Source: Vaginisenegalia massiliensis (GTDB lineage Bacteria; Bacillota; Bacilli; Lactobacillales; Aerococcaceae). Taken from it: a stretch of DNA of 64,000 bases. Shown here piece by piece: positions 37,681-47,376 of this stretch. The translations under genes and the position numbers were made by a program. The DNA is taken from assembly GCF_900604935.1 (NCBI RefSeq), contig NZ_UWPC01000006.1, positions 1 to 64,000 on the forward strand, in the 5' to 3' direction. Position 1 is the stretch's first letter. Every line of letters starts with the position of its first letter. The notes under the pieces were generated by a model that saw nothing but the letters and a program-made list of their open reading frames with translations, did no database searches and was not told where the DNA came from.

Positions 37681-38877
37681 ATGAAGAATTTAGAAAAACA
37701 TAAAGTGGATTTTGAAGCGTTAAAAAAATTAGCGTTTGAAGCAGTTCAATCGGAAGAACAATCAGAAAAACAAGCAGAAGCGTTTAACGCTTTAATGGAT
37801 GGAATGGCAGAAATGGTTGCTCAACAAGCAGAAACTAAAACTTCTGAAATGTACGCAGCTGTTAAAGACAATGAAATTATGATTTCACGTGGTTCGCGTC
37901 GTGCAATGACTTCTCAAGAAATGAAGTTCTTTAATGAAGCCGTTCAAAAACAAAAATTAGATGGATTAGATCAAGCTTTCCCATCAACTATCATTGAGGA
38001 AATCGTTTCTGACTTAGTTAAGGAACATCCTTTATTATCAGCAATCGATACACGCTATACCGAAGCGGTTGTTAAATATTTCTACAATGACCCAGAAATT
38101 ACGGCTAAGGCATACTGGTCTGAAATCCCAGCTGATATCAAACAAATCTTATTAACTGGTATCAAGTACTTAGATTTATCTGTAAGCAAACTATCTGGAT
38201 ACATTGCAGTTCCAAAAGGTTACTTACAATTAGGTCCATCTTGGTTAGCTAACTTTGTTACTTCAACGTTGCGCGAAGTAATGACAGCTACTCTTGAAGA
38301 AGCGGTAATCAATGGTGATGGTAACTTAAAACCTATTGGTATGATGCGTAAGCTATCCGGAGCACTTGATGGTGTTTATCCTGAAAAAACAGCTGAAAAG
38401 ATTACTGAATTAACTCCACAAGCATTCGCTGGAGCGTTAGCTTTATTCAGTAAGCACAAATTAAATAACGGCCAAATGTCGTTGATTGTTAATAAGGTTG
38501 ATAATGCAACTAAGCTATTTACTGCGCGTTTCTTCAAAGACACAGTGACAGGTGCATGGCACGAAAATGCCTTGCCGCTAGGTATTAATGTTATTGAATC
38601 TTATGCAGTGCCTGTTGGTAAGGCTATTCTAGGGAATCCTAAGAACTACTTACTTGCTGTTGCAGGTCAATTAGAACTTAAAAAATATGAAGAAACATTA
38701 GCGATTGAGGATATGGATTTGTTTGTTGCGAAGGAATTTGTTCACGGTATGCCTAAAAATCCTAATGCCTTTGTTGTATTAGATATTACTGGTGTCCAAG
38801 GCGCGACAATTGTTGCTGATGCAGAACCTGCCAATATTGTTAAACAAGATACAATCAATCCTAAACCCACTGTTTAG
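37681..38877 (+). CDS. Major capsid protein (HK97 fold)
   Basis: 398 residues. The N-terminal ~95 are a helical, charged delta domain (SEEQSEKQAEAFNALMD). From about residue 100 the HK97 pattern follows: FPSTIIEEIVSDLVKEHPLL, the P-loop ATLEEAVINGDGNLKPIGMM. RBS AGGAGG. It follows the protease by 3 bp. Confidence 0.93.
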   Translation: MKNLEKHKVDFEALKKLAFEAVQSEEQSEKQAEAFNALMDGMAEMVAQQAETKTSEMYAAVKDNEIMISRGSRRAMTSQEMKFFNEAVQKQKLDGLDQAFPSTIIEEIVSDLVKEHPLLSAIDTRYTEAVVKYFYNDPEITAKAYWSEIPADIKQILLTGIKYLDLSVSKLSGYIAVPKGYLQLGPSWLANFVTSTLREVMTATLEEAVINGDGNLKPIGMMRKLSGALDGVYPEKTAEKITELTPQAFAGALALFSKHKLNNGQMSLIVNKVDNATKLFTARFFKDTVTGAWHENALPLGINVIESYAVPVGKAILGNPKNYLLAVAGQLELKKYEETLAIEDMDLFVAKEFVHGMPKNPNAFVVLDITGVQGATIVADAEPANIVKQDTINPKPTV

Positions 38878-38894
38878 TAAAGGAGTGAAAACTT

Positions 38895-39182
38895 ATGAAC
38901 TATAAAGTTATTAATGGCTTCTATGATGCGGAGGATAATAAGCATAACTATTCAAATGGAGATGCTTATCCCCACGGAACAAATGAGTATCAACCAAGCG
39001 AAGAACGAATCAAATTACTAATTAATGGTGGATACATTGCTGATTCAGAAACTGTTGAAGCTAATATCGTGAGCGAGTTAGAGAAGTTGTCTAAAGCTCA
39101 ATTATTAGATTTAGCTAAGACTCGAAAAGTTGAAATTGAAGGAAATCCAACAAAAGCTGAATTAATCGACCTCCTAAAATAG
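38895..39182 (+). CDS. Head protein with SAP/Rho-N-like C-terminus
   Basis: 95 residues. The N-terminal half resembles small capsid-associated proteins; the C-terminal ELEKLSKAQLLDLAKTRKVE plus NPTKAELIDLL is a SAP/Rho N-terminal-like helix-extended-helix motif. It is usually encoded between capsid and connector genes. RBS AAAGGAG. Confidence 0.65.
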   Translation: MNYKVINGFYDAEDNKHNYSNGDAYPHGTNEYQPSEERIKLLINGGYIADSETVEANIVSELEKLSKAQLLDLAKTRKVEIEGNPTKAELIDLLK

Positions 39183-39194
39183 GGGGTCATTAAT

Positions 39195-39482
39195 TTGGAT
39201 GAATTATTATTGGCTGAATTATTAAAAGTTGTAAAGGAACATCTAGCTATTACATTTAATCACCTAGACGATTCATTGAAAGATGATATAGCCGAAGGTA
39301 TAGATGTAATAAATTTGGCATGCGGGCCTTCTGATTTTAGTAAACCAGGCATTGAACGGAAGTTATTGAAGAATTATGTTCGATATGCGCGGAATAATGC
39401 GACTGAAATGTTTGAAGATAACTTTCTATCTGATTTATGGAAATTAAAATTAAAGAATGCGCAGAAAGCGAGGCTGACCTAA
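39195..39482 (+). CDS. Head-tail connector (gp6-like)
   Basis: 95 helical residues starting at TTG (39195), matching the small phage DNA-packaging/connector proteins (LLKVVKEHLAITFNHLDDSL, then a C-terminal DNFLSDLWKLKL). It forms the first ring below the portal. Its TAA stop shares a base with the next start. Confidence 0.75.
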   Translation: MDELLLAELLKVVKEHLAITFNHLDDSLKDDIAEGIDVINLACGPSDFSKPGIERKLLKNYVRYARNNATEMFEDNFLSDLWKLKLKNAQKARLT

Positions 39483-39838
39483 TGAAAAAAGTAGATGAAT
39501 TATTACAAGACGGACTACTTGAATATGGTCAACTTAAGACTCTGCGTGACGCTCAACGGCGAAATATCGGACAGGAATTCAATAAACTTGGATTCCTGTT
39601 TTTTAATTTTGTCAGCATTAATCAACGCTATGATGAATTTAAAGTCGGTAGTCTGTCTGAGGTGGAACAAAAAGTTAAGGTTTATTACACGGAAGACATC
39701 CAAAAATCTCATAGGGTAAGAATTGAGAATATTGTTTATGAAATTCTGACGATGGACCCATCATATGACAGAAAGTATATGTTTTTATTCTTGCAGAAAG
39801 TGGGGACGTTAGATGAAATCGATCACGTCAAAGTTTAA
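39482..39838 (+). CDS. Head closure protein (gp16-like)
   Basis: 118 residues with a beta-rich domain (VKVYYTEDIQKSHRVRIENI, then YEILTMDPSYDRKYMFLFLQ) typical of SPP1 gp16-type stoppers. I use the ATG at 39482, in the TAATG overlap with the connector stop and preceded by GCGAGG; the frame opens upstream at 39437 without an RBS. Confidence 0.75.
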   Translation: MKKVDELLQDGLLEYGQLKTLRDAQRRNIGQEFNKLGFLFFNFVSINQRYDEFKVGSLSEVEQKVKVYYTEDIQKSHRVRIENIVYEILTMDPSYDRKYMFLFLQKVGTLDEIDHVKV

Positions 39839-40184
39839 TCGCCTAAATGATTTCCTTGCTATCTTAGACGGAACTGGTTACCCAGTATTTGCCTACGATA
39901 CCAATGTTGATGAGATGAATGATAACGATTCATTTTGGGTATACATGGACAAGGGAAACATTACAAAAGGTGAAGCGAACACGAATTGGCACCAAGAATT
40001 TACGTTTATGTTTATTAGCAAATCTGCTAAAGAAATTGATGAGATATCAATTATTCAACAAGTTGAAGGACTCAATATTCTTTTCGATCGTTTAGAACGG
40101 GAAACATTTAAATTGGCAGAAACACAGCAAATGGCCTTAACGGTTACGTTTAATTGCCATACGATTATAAGGGTGTGTGGTTAA
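39813..40184 (+). CDS. Head-tail joining / tail completion protein
   Basis: 123 residues overlapping the closure gene by 26 bp. It holds an alpha/beta pattern (FWVYMDKGNI, FTFMFISKSAKEIDEISII) seen in tail-terminator proteins, but it lies before the gp10-like gene, so the exact role among tail-joining proteins is not certain. Confidence 0.6.
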   Translation: MKSITSKFNRLNDFLAILDGTGYPVFAYDTNVDEMNDNDSFWVYMDKGNITKGEANTNWHQEFTFMFISKSAKEIDEISIIQQVEGLNILFDRLERETFKLAETQQMALTVTFNCHTIIRVCG

Positions 40185-40576
40185 TGCCAAAATTTCAATT
40201 AGATAATCAAGAACTCGAATCGCTAATTAAAGCTATGAAACTCGTTCCTGAAAATACAGAAAGAGTAGCAAATGATTATTTCAAAAATATCGGTAGCAAA
40301 AAGGCGATGTTGGAGATTATTGAACTAATACCAGTTGGCGAAGGCAAAGGCCCTCACGCTCATGACGGAAAACCTTTAAAGGCAATTTATTTTAATTTGG
40401 GTTTCAGTGTGACGCGTAAGCGTGCGTTTGATTACTTAGCGTATCCAAACTATGGTATTGGACCGCGAAATCCAAGAGAACAATTATTCTTTGAGTTAGG
40501 ATTAGAAAGTGTATCAGGTGCTTTAACTGAAGAAATTACACAGCGACTTATTGAAGCGGCTGCACCAAAAATATAA
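40184..40576 (+). CDS. HK97 gp10-like tail component
   Basis: 130 residues: EYLIPVGEGKG-type core (IELIPVGEGKGPHAHDGKPL), the pattern of HK97 gp10/tail completion proteins. Start at the ATG in the TAATG overlap (40184), with AAGGGTG upstream. Confidence 0.75.
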   Translation: MPKFQLDNQELESLIKAMKLVPENTERVANDYFKNIGSKKAMLEIIELIPVGEGKGPHAHDGKPLKAIYFNLGFSVTRKRAFDYLAYPNYGIGPRNPREQLFFELGLESVSGALTEEITQRLIEAAAPKI

Positions 40577-40594
40577 TAAATAGGAGTGAATGAA

Positions 40595-41173
40595 ATGTTT
40601 GAAAATAATCAACAGTTTGATAACTTTGAAATCGTTGATGGTTACTGGATTCCGGTTACGGCAGGTGTGCCAGGCACAGCAGTTCCTCTAGGATGTACTG
40701 GTATCCTGGAAGCTGAAGCAGAAACGAAAAAGAAAGTAAAACGATGCGGAGGAAAAGTTGTAAAGGAACGTTCAGTAGTTGAACAAGTAGCATGCAAAAT
40801 TTCTGGGCACATCAATATTGGTCCATTGCGCGAAATTTATGGACTAACCAACAAAAATACAGAGGTAGGCGTATGGGCATATGGATCTACTTCAATTCCT
40901 AAAACAGGGATTCTTACGTTTACCATTTTGGATTTTGATGGTATTAAAAAATTAATTGCATTCCCTAATGTTTCTTGGGCATCTGGTTTGAAGTTTAAAA
41001 TCGAGAATGGTCAAGATGAATTAGCCCAAACAGAGTTAGAATTTAGTGCGTTAATGGATACAGAAGGTAATGCGTACTATGAAGCAATTGAATCTGATGT
41101 AACAACTGAAACGATTAAGACTGACTGGTTGACGAAATTCACACCAGAATTAGTTAAGAAAAAGACAGTCTAG
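40595..41173 (+). CDS. Major tail protein
   Basis: 192 residues, beta-rich (GYWIPVTAGVPGTAVPLGCT...), encoded just before the tail chaperone genes, the standard position of the tail-tube protein. ATG at 40595 with RBS AGGAG; the frame also offers a GTG at 40586 that overlaps the RBS. Confidence 0.82.
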   Translation: MFENNQQFDNFEIVDGYWIPVTAGVPGTAVPLGCTGILEAEAETKKKVKRCGGKVVKERSVVEQVACKISGHINIGPLREIYGLTNKNTEVGVWAYGSTSIPKTGILTFTILDFDGIKKLIAFPNVSWASGLKFKIENGQDELAQTELEFSALMDTEGNAYYEAIESDVTTETIKTDWLTKFTPELVKKKTV

Positions 41174-41183
41174 GAGTGGTTAG

Positions 41184-41528
41184 ATGATTGAAGAAATTAC
41201 GTTAACAAATGGAGTAGTGGTCCCTATTAAGACAGATTTGTCTTTGGGGGCTATGAAACGTTTGAAGGCTCAAGGGTTGTTTTCTGATAAAGCAATTAAG
41301 GCTGTATTATCTGGAAATCTAGAAGGATTAATGGAAGATAAATCAGTCGATAATGCCCCGTTTATCGCCTATCAGTTGGCTGGTGGCGAAATGAATCAGG
41401 AAGAATTTGAAGAGTTAATGCCTAATGCGATTGATTTAAATATTGCTATTTATGTTCAATTAGTTACATCTAAGCAAAAAAACGAAAACAACAAGAATGC
41501 ATTCAGAGATGCCCTTAGAAAAAAGTAA
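41184..41528 (+). CDS. Tail assembly chaperone gpG
   Basis: 114 residues (MIEEITLTNGVVVPIKTDLS...), matching gpG-type tail chaperones encoded before the tape measure. Its last codons AGA AAA AAG TAA form the slippery heptamer A-AAA-AAG (41519-41525), so part of the ribosomes should shift -1 to make the longer gpGT form. Confidence 0.85.
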   Translation: MIEEITLTNGVVVPIKTDLSLGAMKRLKAQGLFSDKAIKAVLSGNLEGLMEDKSVDNAPFIAYQLAGGEMNQEEFEELMPNAIDLNIAIYVQLVTSKQKNENNKNAFRDALRKK

Positions 41529-41707
41529 AAAATGGCAAGTCTATTCCAGAACGGGCCTTTAAAGATATGAGCGTAGATGACTGGTTCAGTTACTACGCTT
41601 ATTTTATTGGTATTGATCCACAAACGGTATGGGAAACTGATTTGGAGGACTTGGCCAGAATTGCTGATAATAAAGTCGCTATTGAGAATTTTATTAATGC
41701 TGACTAG
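41525..41707 (+). CDS. Tail chaperone T extension, read by -1 frameshift from gpG
   Basis: From 41525 the -1 frame is open for 60 codons (VKNGKSIPERAFKDMSVDDW...) to a TAG at 41705-41707, 16 bp before the tape-measure start. It has no start codon or RBS of its own. In-frame joining after A-AAA-AAG gives a gpGT fusion, as in lambda-type siphoviruses. Confidence 0.8.
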   Translation, partial: VKNGKSIPERAFKDMSVDDWFSYYAYFIGIDPQTVWETDLEDLARIADNKVAIENFINAD

Positions 41708-41722
41708 AAAGGAGTGAATAAG

Positions 41723-44236
41723 ATGGCTGGAAAAGATACTGAAATTAAAGTTACATATAAGCTCCTGAACGACGCATTTACTAGCGGCATTTCAGAAATT
41801 AATCAAAGCATGAATACTTTGAACAAAGAGTTCAAGGTTCAAAAAGAGGAAATGAAGAATACCGCCACTGCTTCTGAAAAGTTTGAAGCGAGTATTGCCA
41901 AGTTATCAAAAGAGTATGATTTACAAACTCAAAAAACACGCGAAACTGAAGTTGCTTTGCAGAATATGAAGGAAGTTTTTGGAGAGAATTCCAAAGAGGT
42001 GCAAACTTGGCAAAACAAACTTTTAGATGCTCAGGCAAGTCAGGCTAAACTAAAAAATGCTTTAGATGATACAAAGCGGTCATTTAGTGAGTATCAGGCT
42101 GAACAAGAGCGTATCGCTTCGAAGCAAAAGACGCTTGATAACTTGTTTGAAGCTACCGGAAGAAGTGTCGATGATTATGCAGATGTTTTAGGAGTTAAAT
42201 TAGTCAATGCTATAAAAGAAGGTAAGGTATCATCGGACGGTCTTGAAACTGCGATTGTAAAAGTTGGTAAATCAGCGCTTGGTTCAGAGGCTGATCTAAC
42301 TGAAATGAAACGAGTATTAGGAACGCTTGATGATGGAAATAGTATTGAAAATGTCTGCCAGGAGCTCAAACAGTTAGATACTACAGCTGATAGTACTGAA
42401 GAAAGCCTTTCTAAAATTGGTGATGGCGTTAAATCAGGTAATCTAATGGCTGCGGCTGAACAATTTCAAGCGGCAGGTGAGAAGATTAAAGAGTTTGCTA
42501 AAACAACTCAAGATGCCTTCGCTGAAATTGATGAAGCCTATGATAATATCACTGGTAAAACAGGAAAGTCAGCAGATGAATTTAAAGCGAATTTCGAATC
42601 GATTTATTCCACGATGAAAATTGACAATACTGGTGATTTAGGTAATGCCATAGGCGATTTGAATGCCCAGTTAGACTTAAGCGGTGACAAGTTAACAAAT
42701 GCAGCAAGAGTATCAATGCAGTTTGCAGAAATCAATCAGACAGATGTATCTTCTGCTATTAAATCAGCTAAGGGCGCCATGGAAGCCTATAACATCGAGA
42801 ACGAAAAGTATGGTTCTGTACTTGATACCGTTACAGCTACAAGCCAACGGACAGGTGTTGCAGTTGATAAACTTTTTGAGTCTGTAACTACTGGAGCTCC
42901 GCAAATCAAGGCGTTAGGGCTTAATTTCGCTGAAGGTACTGAATTAATGGGCCAATTCGAAAAAGCTGGTTTAGACGGTAATCAAATGTTATCTGGTTTA
43001 ACAAAAGCAACTGTTAACTATGCAAAAGAAGGTAAAACACTTCAACAAGGTCTTCAAGGTACTGTTGATAAAATCAAAAACGCTTCTAGTGAAACGGAAG
43101 CCCTTAATGAGGCTACAAAAGTATTCGGATCTAAAGCAGCGCCAAGAATGGTAGATGCAATTAAACGTGGTGCCTTTAACTTAGACGAAATGACAAAAGC
43201 AGCTCAAAACAATTCTGGAGTAGTGTCTGACACATTTAATAAATCGGTTGATGCTATCGATAAGCAAGCAATTGCAGTTCAAAATGTAAAGTTAGCTATG
43301 GCACAAATTGGTGATGAATTAGCAATTGCTTTAGCTCCTTTGGCTGATGTTTTAATTCCTATTATTAGAGATATCGGAAACGGTTTTGCCAATCTACCTG
43401 GACCTGTTAAACAATTTATTGTAATACTTGGCGGATTAACTGTTGCGTTTAGCGCATTGCTACCTGTGCTCATGGCAGTAAATGCTGGTCTCTTACCATT
43501 TATTCTTATTGGAGTTGCTATTGCTGCTGTAATAGCTGCTATTATAGTTGTCTTTCAAAATTGGGGAGCCATTACTGATTGGTTTTCTAAAAAATGGCAA
43601 CAGTTGGGCCAATGGTTCAAAGACACTATGAATGGCATAAAAAACAGTGCTGTGTCTGGGTTTAACCAGGTTTCAAATTACGCAAGGCAAATGGTAAACA
43701 ATGTTAAGAACTGGTTTAGCGGGCTTAAAACAAGTGCTTTGCAAATCTGGGAAGGTATTAAGCAAGGTATATCAGACAAAATAAAAGGTGCTTGGAAAGC
43801 AGTAACGGATACTGTAAGCAAAATAAAAAATGCTATGAATTTCAAATGGAGCTTACCTCACCTTAAAATGCCGCATTTCTCTATTAGTGGTGGTTTTAGT
43901 TTGAATCCTCCGAGAGTACCTAAGTTCCACATTTCTTGGCACGCGCTAGGTGGTATCTTCGACAAACCAACAATCTTTGGCAATCACGGTGTAGGAGAAG
44001 CTGGACCAGAAGCGATCATTCCGTTAACAAAATCAGTGTTAGGTAGAATTGGTGAAGGTATTATTAAACATCTTCCGCAACATGAAATAGCTGGTAATCA
44101 AGGTGTGATTGTTGCAATCTCAAACATGGAATTGACTGTTGGCACTAAGACAATGGCTAAAATGTTAATCAATGATATTGAGTATGAAACAGAAATGAAA
44201 GTTAAAACAGAAAACAGACGAAAGGGGAAACGGTAA
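41723..44236 (+). CDS. Tail tape measure protein
   Basis: 837 residues. The N-terminal third is coiled coil; the middle holds repeats of FAKTTQDAFAEIDEAYDNIT type; residues about 570-640 contain hydrophobic membrane-active helices (FIVILGGLTVAFSALLPVLM...); the C-terminus has the LGGIFDKPTIFGNHGVGEAG motif common in tape measures. ATG at 41723 with RBS AAAGGAG. At about 0.15 nm per residue the tail would be roughly 125 nm. Confidence 0.93.
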   Translation: MAGKDTEIKVTYKLLNDAFTSGISEINQSMNTLNKEFKVQKEEMKNTATASEKFEASIAKLSKEYDLQTQKTRETEVALQNMKEVFGENSKEVQTWQNKLLDAQASQAKLKNALDDTKRSFSEYQAEQERIASKQKTLDNLFEATGRSVDDYADVLGVKLVNAIKEGKVSSDGLETAIVKVGKSALGSEADLTEMKRVLGTLDDGNSIENVCQELKQLDTTADSTEESLSKIGDGVKSGNLMAAAEQFQAAGEKIKEFAKTTQDAFAEIDEAYDNITGKTGKSADEFKANFESIYSTMKIDNTGDLGNAIGDLNAQLDLSGDKLTNAARVSMQFAEINQTDVSSAIKSAKGAMEAYNIENEKYGSVLDTVTATSQRTGVAVDKLFESVTTGAPQIKALGLNFAEGTELMGQFEKAGLDGNQMLSGLTKATVNYAKEGKTLQQGLQGTVDKIKNASSETEALNEATKVFGSKAAPRMVDAIKRGAFNLDEMTKAAQNNSGVVSDTFNKSVDAIDKQAIAVQNVKLAMAQIGDELAIALAPLADVLIPIIRDIGNGFANLPGPVKQFIVILGGLTVAFSALLPVLMAVNAGLLPFILIGVAIAAVIAAIIVVFQNWGAITDWFSKKWQQLGQWFKDTMNGIKNSAVSGFNQVSNYARQMVNNVKNWFSGLKTSALQIWEGIKQGISDKIKGAWKAVTDTVSKIKNAMNFKWSLPHLKMPHFSISGGFSLNPPRVPKFHISWHALGGIFDKPTIFGNHGVGEAGPEAIIPLTKSVLGRIGEGIIKHLPQHEIAGNQGVIVAISNMELTVGTKTMAKMLINDIEYETEMKVKTENRRKGKR

Positions 44237-45721
44237 ATGATTAAACTATTTGTAAAAGCAAACGAAACAGATGGGTTCATTGATCTGTATTCCCTTGGTT
44301 GGTGTCTGTACGAAAGGCCTAAAATTACGGTGGCCGAAGTTAAAACAACTAGCCGGTCTGTTCTTGTTCAAGACGGAGACTATATCAGCAAGAAAGGCCT
44401 GAAGGATAAAGTAGTCACTTGCCGATTGAATGAATTGATTGACTCAAATATCAAACCGAAAATAAGAATGATAACTCCTTTGCTCATGGATGCAAAGGAG
44501 ATTTATTTTTCTGACGAAGAATTAGTTTACACAGTAAAACTTACTCAAATTGAATCGATTGATAACGAAGAAGAATATTGTGCGGACTTTGAAGTTAACT
44601 TTACCTGCAGAGGTTACGAACACGAAAAAGAAGAGATTGCCGTTCCCGTAACAACTGAATCTATGATGATTGAAAATAAAGGGACTTATAAAACGTGGCC
44701 ACGATTCGATATTAAGTTTAATTCGGAATGTGGTTTTGTATCGTTTATTTCACCAGTTGGGACAATGTTGGTTGGGCATCCAGAAGAGGCCGATAAAGTT
44801 TATGTTCCAGACAGTGAATGGTTAGTTAATGAAGAATTGAGCGATTTATCTGCATGGAACTATGCAAGCTCTGATGTTTCTAAATTCTTTCATGGATACG
44901 GTGCCTTAGGCGCTAAATTTGTTACTAATCAATGGGGCGTCAGACTTGAAGGTGCTGATGCAGTTCCAACAGCTAAGCCTAGCGATTACCGAGGTGCTGT
45001 CTTAATTAAGGAGATAACCCCAGACACTGCTGGTCAAACTGAACACGATACATGGGAACAAGTAAATCGTCTTGTTTTTGTTGACGATTCATTTAAAGGT
45101 GGCGGAATTTTAACTTTAGGAGTTATGGATGAAAACCAAAATCCTATCACTTATATGACATTGTCTGATTATTCTCAAGGGGCAACAAGCGTTAATATTT
45201 ATTTTGGATATTATGACGTTGAGAAAGATAAACAGACTAATGTTAAGCACGTAACACAATATCACCCAAAAATTAAAGGTAGTTTCAAACTTGAAAAACG
45301 TGAGAATAACTATACTTACACTTTGATTAATGAATTTAATAAAGGAGCAAATAACAAGGTTACTCACGTTATGACAAATAGCGAATTAACAGCAAGAAAG
45401 CCACATTATGTGTTCTTGTTTATGGCTCAACCTCAAAAATTGCCGTTAGTAAAAACAATGGAAGTTGATGCGTTTAAATTTTTAAAACATCACTCATCTA
45501 ATGTAGTTGACATTAAGAATGTGTTTATGAAAGACGATGTTTTAACCATTGATCACTCTGAAGGGAAAATCATGTTGAATGATATGCCATATAACAAGAC
45601 ATTAGCTATCGCTAGTCGTTTCTGGTGGTTTAATCCCGGAACAAGTGAAATGAAGTTTCTTTACAGTTCGTGGGCTACTCAGCCGACAGTAACGATGTAC
45701 CGTCGAAAGAATTGGAGGTAA
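44237..45721 (+). CDS. Distal tail protein (Dit-like)
   Basis: 494 residues. The N-terminal ~190 fit the Dit/distal tail protein pattern; the rest (SDLSAWNYASSDVSKFFHGY... onward) looks like inserted carbohydrate-binding-type beta domains, as in evolved Dits. Encoded between tape measure and tail lysin. RBS GGGGAAA. Confidence 0.82.
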   Translation: MIKLFVKANETDGFIDLYSLGWCLYERPKITVAEVKTTSRSVLVQDGDYISKKGLKDKVVTCRLNELIDSNIKPKIRMITPLLMDAKEIYFSDEELVYTVKLTQIESIDNEEEYCADFEVNFTCRGYEHEKEEIAVPVTTESMMIENKGTYKTWPRFDIKFNSECGFVSFISPVGTMLVGHPEEADKVYVPDSEWLVNEELSDLSAWNYASSDVSKFFHGYGALGAKFVTNQWGVRLEGADAVPTAKPSDYRGAVLIKEITPDTAGQTEHDTWEQVNRLVFVDDSFKGGGILTLGVMDENQNPITYMTLSDYSQGATSVNIYFGYYDVEKDKQTNVKHVTQYHPKIKGSFKLEKRENNYTYTLINEFNKGANNKVTHVMTNSELTARKPHYVFLFMAQPQKLPLVKTMEVDAFKFLKHHSSNVVDIKNVFMKDDVLTIDHSEGKIMLNDMPYNKTLAIASRFWWFNPGTSEMKFLYSSWATQPTVTMYRRKNWR

Positions 45722-47362
45722 ATGATGAGGTGTGTATTAAATAGAAAGCATGAATTAATTGGGATTTTAGATAACGATAGCGAGTCTGGGGTTTCGTACT
45801 TTGAAGATCAATTAGGGATTAGATCAGAGGACGGATTCTTCACAGGCTCGTTTTCTGTTGATAAGGATGACAAAGCTGACTTTATTCAAGAAGGTAACTT
45901 TGTCACATTCTTAAATTCACGCGGTGAACGTCTGTTAACAACGATCATGAAAGTTGAAACGATAGGAAATTATAAGACGTGTGAGATTGAGGATATTGGT
46001 CTTGATTTGATTAATGGTTACGCAGAAGACCAAACAATGCCTGAATATCCACAAGATTGTAAATGGTATTTAGAAAATGCTCTTGAAGGAACAGGATGGG
46101 AAATCGGTATAAATGAGACTACCGAAGCATTAAGACTTGAGTTTACTACTGATCAAACAATTCTTGAACGTATACAAGCAATTGTAAAAGCTTTTGGAGC
46201 TAGGCCTAGATACACTTGCGAATTTGATGGGTTCAAAGTTACTAAGCGGCTAATCAATTTGTATGTGAAAAACAAAGAAAAGAAAGAAATCAGAATAGAC
46301 TCCGATTTTCATATTGAAGGAATTAAACGTACTGTTGATATGTTTGACTTTGCGACACGAGTTATTGCATCTGGTAGCAATACTCAAACTCAATTAGCAC
46401 AAAAAGAAACAGAAGAAAAACAAGCTACTCCAGTTGCTAAGTCTAATTGGTCTCCAAAAATTATCGATCGTCGTAACGAAGCGATGGGTGGTCAATCGGT
46501 TGATAGACCATTATCACAAATCACTCACATTGCCATTCACTATACAGCTGTTGCTAGAAGTGTAAACAAAAAAATATGGCAGCATGAAGATTATTGGCGT
46601 TCGGCTCATGGTTGGGACCGTGGAGGTTATCACTATTACATAGATTCTCAAGGTGTACTTTATCACAACTATAACTATGAACGTATTACGTGGGGTGTGT
46701 TGAACAACAACGATTATACAGTTCACGTTTCTGTTGAAGCAAATTCTGCTGCTGACTATTCAGAGGAACAACTAAGAACGCGCGAATGGATTGTCAGAAA
46801 GATGATGGCTGATTTAAATATCCCGGCTAAGAATGTATGGGGTCATAAAGAGTTTCCTGGTAACGAAGGTAATTCATGCCCTGGTTACACAAAGGCACAG
46901 TTAAACGAAATGCGCGAAAGATTATCAAAACCAGCTAATTTTGTAGCGGTTGAAACTCCTCAACCCGTCCAGTCAGATGACATGTATGAAAAAGCTATTC
47001 GTGAAGCTGAGAAGCTTATAGGTGTTCCTTACGCTTGGGGAGGTGTTTCAAATAGAGGTTTCGATTGTTCTGGATTGTGTATCTTAGCGTTTAGAAGAGC
47101 AGGATTCAATATTCCTGGTCGCCCAACTACTTACACATTCTGGGGACAACAAGGGCCATATAAGCGAGTTGCTAACAAAGACAGACAACGTGGTGATCTA
47201 GTATTGATGGATACTGTGGGAGCACCTCCAGGACACGTAGGCATTTATATTGGTGACAATAAAATGCTTCATACTGGTGGTCCTAATGGTGTACCAATGC
47301 GTGGTCCAGTTTCGCTAAGTTCATTCAGGGTAATGGGTTATGTTCGAGTGCTAAAACCGTAA
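45722..47362 (+). CDS. Tail lysin part 1: half Tal domain + amidase + NlpC/P60
   Basis: 546 residues. Residues 1-220 match the first half of the tail-associated (Tal/gp27-like) domain. Residues about 255-400 form a zinc amidase_2 domain (H273 in IHYTAV, H375 in WGHKEF, C386). Residues about 422-546 form an NlpC/P60 endopeptidase with C449 (FDCSGL), H505 (GHVGIYIG) and H517. The second half of the Tal domain is in the next gene. It cuts peptidoglycan during DNA entry. Confidence 0.88.
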   Translation: MMRCVLNRKHELIGILDNDSESGVSYFEDQLGIRSEDGFFTGSFSVDKDDKADFIQEGNFVTFLNSRGERLLTTIMKVETIGNYKTCEIEDIGLDLINGYAEDQTMPEYPQDCKWYLENALEGTGWEIGINETTEALRLEFTTDQTILERIQAIVKAFGARPRYTCEFDGFKVTKRLINLYVKNKEKKEIRIDSDFHIEGIKRTVDMFDFATRVIASGSNTQTQLAQKETEEKQATPVAKSNWSPKIIDRRNEAMGGQSVDRPLSQITHIAIHYTAVARSVNKKIWQHEDYWRSAHGWDRGGYHYYIDSQGVLYHNYNYERITWGVLNNNDYTVHVSVEANSAADYSEEQLRTREWIVRKMMADLNIPAKNVWGHKEFPGNEGNSCPGYTKAQLNEMRERLSKPANFVAVETPQPVQSDDMYEKAIREAEKLIGVPYAWGGVSNRGFDCSGLCILAFRRAGFNIPGRPTTYTFWGQQGPYKRVANKDRQRGDLVLMDTVGAPPGHVGIYIGDNKMLHTGGPNGVPMRGPVSLSSFRVMGYVRVLKP

Positions 47363-47376
47363 TAGGAGGGGAATAA

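Noticed and set aside
39495-39719. 74-codon frame within the head closure gene
   Set aside because: It lies in an alternative frame of a well-placed head gene and lacks an RBS.
47363-47376. Split of the tail lysin as a sequencing frameshift
   Set aside because: The first protein ends naturally after a complete NlpC/P60 domain, and the second begins with a strong RBS and a complete glucosaminidase domain.
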